NCBI GenBank assembly: GCA_022790685.1
Contig: JAAVXQ010000011.1
Coordinates: forward strand, 1-12,904
DNA: 12,904 nt
From: Clostridia bacterium
GTDB taxonomy: Bacteria > Bacillota > Clostridia > TANB77 > CAG-508
Reading direction: 5' to 3'
Part shown: positions 7,139 through 12,904 of the stretch, piece by piece
Layout of the letters: every line of letters starts with the position of its first letter
Numbering within the stretch: the stretch's first letter is position 1
The notes under the pieces: generated by a model
Database searches by the model: none
What the model was told of the DNA's origin: nothing
Seen by the model: the letters and a program-made list of their open reading frames with translations, nothing else
Made by a program: the position numbers and the translations under genes

Positions 7139-8282
7139 ATGGAAATAAAATATTTTGATCATTCAGCAACTACGATGTTAGATAAAAGAGTTTTTAATGA
7201 AATGTTACCATATATGTTAGAAAAATATGGAAATGCATCTTCTGTTTATGGAATAGGAAAAGAAGCAAAAGAGGCTGTAAATATAGCAAGAATGCAGGTA
7301 GCAAAAGCTTTAAACTGTAGTGTAAACGAAATTTATTTTACAAGTGGTGGTACAGAAAGTGATAATATGATATTAAAAGGAATTGCATTTGCTAACAAAA
7401 AATATGGAAATCATATTATTACTTCAACTATAGAACATCCAGCAATTTTAAATTCTTGTAAATATTTAGAAAGGTTTGGTTTTAAAATAACATATATAAA
7501 TCCAGAAAAAAACGGAATTATAAATCCACGAAAGATAGAAAAAAATATAACAAGAAATACAATTCTTATAAGTATAATGACTGCAAATAATGAAATAGGA
7601 ACAATTCAGCCTATTTCAGAAATAGGCAAAATTGCTAAATCTAGAGGAATATATTTTCATACTGACAGTGTTCAAGCTATAGGAAATATAAAAATAGATG
7701 TTAAAGAAAGTAATATATCTGCATTATCTTTATCAGGACATAAATTTTATGGACCTAAGGGAGTAGGAGTAGCATATATAAAAGATAGTGTTAATTTTAT
7801 GAGATATATGGATGGTGGTCATCAAGAAAGAGATTCTAGACGGTGGAACAGAAAATATAGCAGGAATTGTAGGTATTGGAAAAGCGATAGAAATTGCGAC
7901 AGAAAATATAAATGAATACAATAATAAATTATTGTCATTAAGAAATTACTATATAGAAGAAGTAAAGAAAAGAATACCAAATATTGTAATTAATGGTGAC
8001 TTAGAAAATAGACTTCCTGGAAATAGTAATATATGTTTTATTGGAGTAGATGGAAGTAAAATGCTAAAAGAATTAGATAATGTAGGGATTTGTGCTTCTA
8101 GTGGATCAGCTTGTAGTGCAGGGCTTCTTACAGCATCACACGTTTTATTAGCTATTGGAGTTTCAGAAAAAGTTGCTAGAAGTAGTTTAAGAGTAACATT
8201 TGGAAAGGAAAATACAAAAGAAGATGTAGACTACTTATTAAACAATCTTGAAAATATTATATATAATCTAAGAAATAAATAA
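7139..8282 (+). CDS. nifS: Cysteine desulfurase (NifS/IscS family), with +1 frame change at CGG 7841-7843
   Basis: PLP enzyme that takes sulfur from cysteine for Fe-S clusters and tRNA thiolation. Joined across the frame change it is 380 aa, the normal family length. The first frame (7139-7840) supplies the PLP-site residues: H100 (IEHP), D176 and Q179 (HTDSVQA) and the Schiff-base lysine K202 in SGHKFYGPKG. The second frame (from 7842) supplies GGTENIAGIVG, the catalytic cysteine C325 in ASSGSACSAG, and the conserved SSLRVTFG. Skipping C7841 gives RGGTEN, the exact family motif. Without the shift, translation stops at 7915 after 258 aa and the product lacks the catalytic Cys, so it cannot be a desulfurase. 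The start follows GAGGGG; a -10-like TATAAT lies at 7099-7104. No iscU, iscR or mnmA is adjacent. nifS versus iscS naming is uncertain. Confidence 0.9.
7841..7843 (+). other. In-frame CGG at +1 frame-change site 3
   Basis: The context is TCT AGA CGG TGG. Reading CGGT as Gly, then GGA ACA GAA, restores RGGTEN. The best-conserved Arg before the glycine is kept only if the extra base is C7841; dropping A7840 instead would give Ser. Confidence 0.7.
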
Positions 8283-8313
8283 AGATGTAAGAGAAAAACT
8301 CTTACATCTTTTT
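8283..8313. terminator. Bidirectional terminator between convergent genes
   Basis: A perfect 11-bp stem, AGATGTAAGAG (8283-8293) with CTCTTACATCT (8299-8309), has loop AAAAA. T-rich sequence follows on both strands, so it can end both the desulfurase and the SPFH/NfeD transcripts. Confidence 0.85.
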
Positions 8314-8326
8314 ATTGTTTTATATT

Positions 8327-9235
8327 TTATTTATTGTTATCATTATTATTCATTACATCTTTTATAGCTCCTAAACTACCTAAAGCAGAAGTTGCTTCAA
8401 AAGGAATGAATATTTTATTAGCATCACCTTTAGCTACTTCTTTTAAAGTTTCTAAAGATTTAATTTGAACTAATTTCTCATCTGGATTTGAATTTTTGAT
8501 AGCAGCATATACCATTTGAATTTCTCTAGCTTTTGCTTCAGCTACTTGTTTAATTGCATCAGCCTCACCAGTTGCTCTTCTTATTTTTGATTCTCTATCA
8601 GCTTCTGCATCTAAAATTGCAGCTTGTTTTCTACCTTCAGCAAGAGTAATTGCAGATTGTCTTTCTCCTTCAGCTTCAAGAATTAAAGCTCTTTTATTTC
8701 TTTCTGCATTCATCTGTTTTTCCATTGCATCTCTAATATCAGCTGGTGGAGTAATATCTTTTATTTCAACTCTATCTATTTTACATCCCCAAGCATCTGT
8801 TGCTTCATCTAATATAACTCTTAATTTATCATTAATTTGATCTCTAGAACTAAAAGTTTCATCTAATTCCATTTTACCAACGATATCACGAATAGTTGTG
8901 ATTGCTAAATATTCAATACCCTTTTTTAAACTTTGAATCTCATAAACAGCTTTTGCTGGATCTGTGATTTTATAGAACACAACTGTATCAATTGTGATTG
9001 TAACATTATCTGATGTGATAACACCTTGTGGTGGAATATCCATTGTTTGTTGTTTTAAACTAACTACTGATCTTACTTTGTCTATAAAAGGAACAATAAT
9101 TGTTAAACCAGCATCGGCAACTTTATGGAATCTACCTAACCTTTCTATAATATAAACTTCTGATTGTCTTACAACTTTAATTGTTTGAAATGCGATAATA
9201 CAAATGATGACGAATAAGAATATTAATACTCCCAT
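8327..9235 (-). CDS. SPFH/band 7 (QmcA/paraslipin-type) membrane protein
   Basis: 302 aa stomatin-like protein of the QmcA/YbbK group, expected to form membrane-associated oligomers. An N-terminal hydrophobic segment (about 2-19) anchors it. The SPFH domain follows (about 20-175), with the family's ERLGRF (31-36), VPF (48-50) and QTMDIPPQ (63-70). A long Ala/Glu/Arg-rich coiled coil covers about 172-245, including EAEGERQSAI and ATGEADA. A short C-terminal part with GDANKIFIPF (270-279) is typical of the group. The start follows a perfect AGGAGG. The nfeD gene lies 33 bases upstream on the same strand. SPFH and NfeD proteins are a well known co-encoded pair linked to membrane stress or membrane-domain organisation; the exact role in Clostridia is not established. 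Ends in NNNDNNK, a low-complexity tail. Confidence 0.95.
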   Translation of the reverse strand: MGVLIFLFVIICIIAFQTIKVVRQSEVYIIERLGRFHKVADAGLTIIVPFIDKVRSVVSLKQQTMDIPPQGVITSDNVTITIDTVVFYKITDPAKAVYEIQSLKKGIEYLAITTIRDIVGKMELDETFSSRDQINDKLRVILDEATDAWGCKIDRVEIKDITPPADIRDAMEKQMNAERNKRALILEAEGERQSAITLAEGRKQAAILDAEADRESKIRRATGEADAIKQVAEAKAREIQMVYAAIKNSNPDEKLVQIKSLETLKEVAKGDANKIFIPFEATSALGSLGAIKDVMNNNDNNK

Positions 9236-9268
9236 TTTAATCCTCCTAAATTTAATATATGTTTTTTA

Positions 9269-9709
9269 CTATTTATTATTTGAAGCTAAAGGTTTTACGA
9301 GTGCTTTTACACCATCTAACTTTTCAATAATAACATCAGTATCTGTAGATATATATGTATCATTATATGATTTTGCAGACCAAATTTCACCATTTATCTT
9401 TATTTGACCTTTACCTTCAATAGGATCAATGTCTTTTATAACTTTTGCAAGTTTACCTTCAATTTTAAAAGCATTTGTTTTTACAGAACTATCTTTAAAG
9501 GTTACTTTATTTACAAATGGTTTAGTTATAAATAATAAAGCTGTTGATGAAATAAGAAAAACTAAAGTCTGTATAATAGCGTTTTCAGTAAAAAAGCTAA
9601 CAAGCATTGCAATAAATGCACCAATAGCAAACCAGAATACTAAGAAACCAACTGTTACAATTTCAAGAACTAAAAATAATCCTGAAAGAATTAACCATAT
9701 TTGCCACAT
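9269..9709 (-). CDS. NfeD-family membrane protein, SPFH partner
   Basis: 146 aa, the short NfeD form without a ClpP-like protease domain. Hydrophobic segments at about 5-22, 24-40 and 46-63 are followed by a soluble OB-fold domain (about 80-142) with the family motif GQIKINGEIWSAKS (101-114). The start ATG at 9709 follows AAAAGGAGG at good spacing. It is the first gene of a two-gene minus-strand operon with the SPFH protein, 33 bases apart, sharing the terminator at 8283-8313. By family knowledge NfeD binds or modulates the SPFH oligomer in the membrane; the OB-fold side likely faces the same side as the SPFH domain. Nothing in the sequence is abnormal. Confidence 0.93.
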   Translation of the reverse strand: MWQIWLILSGLFLVLEIVTVGFLVFWFAIGAFIAMLVSFFTENAIIQTLVFLISSTALLFITKPFVNKVTFKDSSVKTNAFKIEGKLAKVIKDIDPIEGKGQIKINGEIWSAKSYNDTYISTDTDVIIEKLDGVKALVKPLASNNK

Positions 9710-9747
9710 AATATCCTCCTTTTAAATATAATAATATTTACATATAG

Positions 9748-9776
9748 ATTATACACTAAAAACTCATAAAAAGAAA
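9748..9776 (-). promoter_or_regulatory. Candidate promoter for the nfeD-SPFH operon
   Basis: On the minus strand a perfect TATAAT (9748-9753) has a weak -35 TTTCTT (9771-9776) at 17 bases. The leader is about 35 bases. Confidence 0.4.
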
Positions 9777-9899
9777 TAACTTTTGTAAATATTTTATCGA
9801 ATAATTGTATAAAATAAGAAAAAATACTATTTTATAGAAAAAACACCTTATAAAGCGGAATTTTAATATAAATTAATAAATACTTAATTTTTTTATTAG

Positions 9900-9924
9900 T
9901 AAATTTTATTGAAAATAAAATTTA
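9900..9924. repeat. Perfect AT-rich inverted repeat overlapping a -35 box
   Basis: Eleven-base arms, TAAATTTTATT (9900-9910) and AATAAAATTTA (9914-9924), flank GAA. The centre contains the candidate -35 of the downstream operon, so it could be an operator. In DNA this AT-rich a chance palindrome is possible. Confidence 0.4.
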
Positions 9925-9937
9925 AATATGATATTTT
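9909..9937 (+). promoter_or_regulatory. Candidate promoter for the GH18-like/mltG operon
   Basis: TTGAAA (9909-9914), a 17-base spacer, and TATTTT (9932-9937) preceded by TGA as an extended -10. The leader to the ATG at 9992 is about 50 bases. Confidence 0.5.
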
Positions 9938-9991
9938 TAAAGAACAAAAAAGATATAGACATTATAAAAATTTTTTACAAAAGGAAATAAA

Positions 9992-11194
9992 ATGATAGAA
10001 AAAATTAAGAATATTAAGATAGATAAATATTTTGGAAGAAGGTTACTTGCTTTATGCATTATAGCATTACTTATAATAATTGTTTATTCATCAATTTTTA
10101 AATCCAATAAAATTTCTAATGAATTTACTGTACTATATAATAATGAGAAATTGAATTTAAAAGATAGAATTATTGTTTATGATAATGATATTATATATTT
10201 TTCTAAAGAAGATGTAAGAAGTATTTGGGATAGCACTATTTTTTATAATGAAACAGAAAAAGAATTAATAACAACTTATAATAAACATATTGCTTTACTA
10301 AAAGTGGGTCAAAACAATATGCTAGTGAATGATGCTAATATTGAAATAAAATCAAGTATATTAGAAATTGATAATAAAATATATCTTCCTATTAATGAAT
10401 TATTAATGATATATGATATTGAACTTAATGTTTCAAAAGAAAACAATAAAATAATAATTGATTCCTTTACTGAAACAAAAATTGAAGCTAAAGTATCTAA
10501 TAATTGTAAAGTAAAAACTAAAACTTCTCTATTTTCAAAATCAATAGAAAAACTAAAAAAAGACGATATAATCTATATTTTAGAGGATATAGGAAAATAT
10601 AAAAAAGTAAAGACTCAAAATGGAAATATAGGATATATTAAAGCTAAAAAAGTATATGATGAAAAAAAATTAAGAGACAAGTGGCAAGAAGAAAAATTAG
10701 ACTTAAATATACTAGAAGAATATAGTAACATTACAGGAGAATATGAGCTTTTAGTAGAAGAAACAAAAAATAATGGAAAACTAAATAGTGTATTTCCAGA
10801 AATTTTGCTTTTAGAAGAAGGTGGAAAAGTTATAAATAAAGGAAGTGGAAATGCAGAGGCTTTAAAAAATTATACTAATTGGGCAAACGAAAACAATATT
10901 TCTGTAATTCCGGTTTTAAAAAGTAACACAGCTATATCTAAAGATTTACTTACTTATGAACAAAGAAATAAGGTGATAAATGAGTTATATGATGTGGTTG
11001 TAAAAAATCAAGTTAAAGGTATAAATATAGATTTTGAAACAATAAATGATGTAAATAGCTTTTACAGATTTATAATAGAAATAACCCCAAAATTTAAAGA
11101 ATCTGGTTTAAAGGTGTGTGTGACTTTAAATAAGAATATAAATAGAGATAAAATAGAAAATATTGTAGATTATATAATAGAGGAGAAAAAATGA
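9992..11194 (+). CDS. Membrane-anchored SH3b plus partial GH18-like envelope protein, incomplete barrel
   Basis: 400 aa. A membrane helix (about 17-34) is followed by a region like the copper-amine-oxidase N-terminal repeat (about 45-158, with YLPINEL), a bacterial SH3 domain (about 163-222, with KKVKTQNGNIGYIK), and the first part of a GH18-like TIM barrel (about 240-400). The catalytic-strand motif is KGINIDFE (342-349): D347 and the acid E349 remain, but the first Asp of the usual DGxxxDxE is K342. The protein stops at VDYIIEEKK, exactly where full GH18 proteins continue into the conserved MAYD strand, so the later strands are absent. It overlaps mltG by 4 nt and carries mltG's binding site in its last codons. 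It is probably a peptidoglycan- or glycan-binding protein rather than an active hydrolase. A short family form cannot be excluded. Confidence 0.8.
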   Translation: MIEKIKNIKIDKYFGRRLLALCIIALLIIIVYSSIFKSNKISNEFTVLYNNEKLNLKDRIIVYDNDIIYFSKEDVRSIWDSTIFYNETEKELITTYNKHIALLKVGQNNMLVNDANIEIKSSILEIDNKIYLPINELLMIYDIELNVSKENNKIIIDSFTETKIEAKVSNNCKVKTKTSLFSKSIEKLKKDDIIYILEDIGKYKKVKTQNGNIGYIKAKKVYDEKKLRDKWQEEKLDLNILEEYSNITGEYELLVEETKNNGKLNSVFPEILLLEEGGKVINKGSGNAEALKNYTNWANENNISVIPVLKSNTAISKDLLTYEQRNKVINELYDVVVKNQVKGINIDFETINDVNSFYRFIIEITPKFKESGLKVCVTLNKNINRDKIENIVDYIIEEKK

Positions 11195-12285
11195 AGTCAA
11201 AAAAAGCAAAAATAATTTTAAGTATAATGAGTATTATGGTAGTAATAGTTATAATAGCGGGAATAACAATGTTTGTATGGTATACAAATAAATTAAAGCC
11301 AGTAGCTCAAAGTAAATCTTCAAAGCAAGTTATAAGAGTAGAAATACCAGAGAAAAGTGGAATTTCAAAAATAGCACAAATATTAGAAGAAAATAATATA
11401 ATAAAAAGTGCAACTGCAATGAAAATTTATAGCAGAATAAACAATATTAATACATTGCAAGCAGGGAAATATGAATTAGATAATTCAGAAGATATGCCAA
11501 CTGTAATTGAACATATTGTAAATGGAGAAATTGCATCTGAAGAAATAAAAATTACTTTTATAGAAGGAAAAAATATAAGATGGTATGCAAAAACAATTGC
11601 AAATAAAACTAAAAATACAGAAGAAGATGTATTTAATTTATTAGAAGATGAGGAATATATTGATTCATTAATAGATAGATATTGGTTTTTAACAGATGAA
11701 ATAAAAAATGATGACATTTATTATCCATTAGAAGGTTATTTACTTCCAAATACTTATATTTTTGAAAATGATGAAGTTTCAGTAAAAGAAATATTTAATG
11801 TTATTTTAAATTATATGGACAAGTGTTTAAGCAGATATAAAGATAATTTAGTAGAGGACTTTACTTTACATGAAATATTAACTTTAGCTTCAATTGCAGA
11901 ACTAGAAGGAAGGTCACAAGAGGATAGAGAAGAAATAGTAGGCGTATTCTTAAATAGAATAGAAAAAGGTATAAATCTTGGAAGTGATGTTACCACATAT
12001 TATGCTTTTAAAGTAGATATGGGTGAAAGAGATTTATACAAAAAAGAATTAACTACTGAAAATCCATATAATACGAGAGGTCCGAATATGGAAGGAAAAA
12101 TACCAGTAGGACCAATTTGTAATCCTAGTAATGTAGCAATACAAGCAGCAATAGAATATAAACCAACTGATAATTTGTATTTTGTATCAGATAAGACTGG
12201 AAAAGTATATTTTACTAAAAATAATGAAGAACATTTAAAAATGATACAAAAATTAAAAGATGATGGATTATGGTTTGAATACTAA
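11191..12285 (+). CDS. mltG: Endolytic murein transglycosylase MltG (YceG-like)
   Basis: 364 aa inner-membrane lytic transglycosylase that cuts nascent glycan strands and ends their elongation. A membrane helix (about 8-31) is followed by a LysM-like region (about 47-112, with IPEKSGISKIAQILEENNII) and the YceG catalytic domain. The catalytic glutamate is E237 in ASIAELEG, matching the first Glu of ASIVEKE in the E. coli enzyme. Other conserved parts are VFLNRI (252-257), LGSDVTTYY (263-271), NPYNTRG (291-297), GPICNPS (307-313) and LYFVSDKTG (329-337). The ATG overlaps the previous gene's TGA, with GAGGAG ending 5 bases before it, so the two are translationally coupled. No clear terminator follows before the next gene, so some read-through is possible. 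Confidence 0.95.
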   Translation: MKSKKAKIILSIMSIMVVIVIIAGITMFVWYTNKLKPVAQSKSSKQVIRVEIPEKSGISKIAQILEENNIIKSATAMKIYSRINNINTLQAGKYELDNSEDMPTVIEHIVNGEIASEEIKITFIEGKNIRWYAKTIANKTKNTEEDVFNLLEDEEYIDSLIDRYWFLTDEIKNDDIYYPLEGYLLPNTYIFENDEVSVKEIFNVILNYMDKCLSRYKDNLVEDFTLHEILTLASIAELEGRSQEDREEIVGVFLNRIEKGINLGSDVTTYYAFKVDMGERDLYKKELTTENPYNTRGPNMEGKIPVGPICNPSNVAIQAAIEYKPTDNLYFVSDKTGKVYFTKNNEEHLKMIQKLKDDGLWFEY

Positions 12286-12308
12286 TAAATCTAAGATAGA
12301 AATTTCCA

Positions 12309-12337
12309 TTTAAATTTATCAAAGAAATATTTATAAT
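12309..12337 (+). promoter_or_regulatory. Candidate promoter for the ChW-repeat protein gene
   Basis: TATAAT (12332-12337) is perfect; TTTAAA (12309-12314) at 17 bases matches the -35 consensus at four of six positions. The leader would be very short, about 11 bases, ahead of a GGGGGG-containing binding site at 12343-12348. Confidence 0.4.
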
Positions 12338-12354
12338 AAATAGGGGGGCAAAAG

Positions 12355-12904
12355 ATGAAAAGATTAAAGAAAATATTAATTTTGTTATTAATTGTGACTA
12401 TGCTATTACCATATAGCTCTGCTGTAATAGCTTTTTCAAATGAAATAAGTAATGACCTTTTAAATAAGAATGAAGAGTCTGATAACACATTAACTAATTC
12501 TACAGAAAAAGTAGAAATTGAAAATAATATAATAAATGATGTAATAACTAATGATACTCAAAATGAGATTTTAAATGAACTAGTAGAAAATGTGACAAAC
12601 AATATAACAAATGAAAAAACAGAAAATGTAGTAATAGATGAAAATAAGGTTAATGAAAATGAGATAGATAATTCTATATCTAATACGGTAACAAACACTT
12701 TAGAAAATAATATTACAAATGATATAACAGATGAAAATACTGATATAGATAAAGAACTTATTGATTTAGAGAGTGAGCCTAAAGAGCTAAGAATTGAATA
12801 TCAAACTCATATACAAAATATAGGATGGCAAGATAAAGTATATAATGGCATGATGTCTGGTACAAGTAATAGAAGCTTAAGAGTAGAAGCTATAAAATTA
12901 AAAC
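12355..12904 (+). CDS. Secreted surface protein with ChW repeat, 3' end outside window
   Basis: 183 residues are visible. The start follows AGGGGGG. A signal peptide (MKRLKK, hydrophobic core about 7-25, likely cleaved near A26) is followed by about 115 residues rich in Asn, Glu, Thr and Ile with loose internal repeats such as NNITNE and NNITND, a disordered spacer. From about 145 a ChW repeat begins: YQTHIQNIGW with the conserved Trp158, then GMMSGTSNRSLRVEAIKLK, cut by the window edge. ChW repeats are a clostridial surface or adhesion module, usually several in a row and often joined to a peptidase or hydrolase domain, which would lie beyond this window. The gene follows the mltG operon by 69 bases with its own candidate promoter. 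Confidence 0.88.
   Translation, partial: MKRLKKILILLLIVTMLLPYSSAVIAFSNEISNDLLNKNEESDNTLTNSTEKVEIENNIINDVITNDTQNEILNELVENVTNNITNEKTENVVIDENKVNENEIDNSISNTVTNTLENNITNDITDENTDIDKELIDLESEPKELRIEYQTHIQNIGWQDKVYNGMMSGTSNRSLRVEAIKLK

Noticed and set aside
187..7843. Polymerase or ribosome slippage on homopolymers as the cause of all three frame changes
   Set aside because: Sites 2 and 3 have no homopolymer run of useful length at the constrained position; only site 1 has nearby A-runs.
1..12904. CRISPR arrays, tRNA or rRNA genes, insertion sequences, prophage or defence modules
   Set aside because: No regularly spaced repeats, cloverleaf-like segments, transposase motifs or terminal inverted repeats were seen on reading the window.

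Overview
The window comes from a very AT-rich Gram-positive genome, most likely an uncultured gut-type Clostridia. The signs are the base composition (native genes roughly 25% G+C or lower by eye), strong AGGAG-type ribosome binding sites, ClpC, a short MltG, an SPFH/NfeD pair, and a secreted protein with a ChW (clostridial hydrophobic W) repeat. A species name cannot be given from the sequence alone.

Layout. 3-432: 3' part of a permuted-papain-like (YiiX type) gene whose frame breaks at 189. 484-2482: a two-component system (OmpR/PhoB regulator plus histidine kinase), closed by a terminator. 2604-3020 (-): a small secreted protein on a patch of clearly higher G+C, probably acquired. 3196-3837: a membrane-anchored unknown. 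3983-6421: clpC, alone, without ctsR-mcsA-mcsB. 6638-6976: a small membrane-anchored unknown with a TTG start. 7139-8282: a NifS/IscS cysteine desulfurase whose frame breaks at 7841. 8327-9709 (-): an nfeD to SPFH/QmcA operon. 9992-12285: a cell-envelope pair, a GH18-like protein lacking the end of its barrel overlapping mltG by 4 nt. 12355-end: the start of a secreted ChW-repeat protein. Most units have their own promoter and Rho-independent terminator. No gene-free stretch exceeds 300 bases; the longest, 9710-9991, holds two divergent candidate promoters and one AT-rich inverted repeat.

Main observation. Three genes (YiiX-like, response regulator, cysteine desulfurase) each need one +1 frame change to give the expected family sequence. 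At each place the simplest reading is one extra C directly before an in-frame glycine codon, making an in-frame CGG: 189-191, 1132-1134 and 7841-7843. Reading CGGN as one glycine restores the conserved RGVGY end of the regulator and the RGGTEN motif of the desulfurase. By eye I find no other in-frame CGG in the native-composition genes (about 3,700 codons); every other CGG inside them is out of frame. The compositionally foreign gene at 2604-3020 does have two ordinary in-frame CGG arginine codons. This suggests CGG is not a normal arginine codon here but a +1 frameshift (or four-base glycine) signal. The competing explanation is a systematic sequencing or consensus error.
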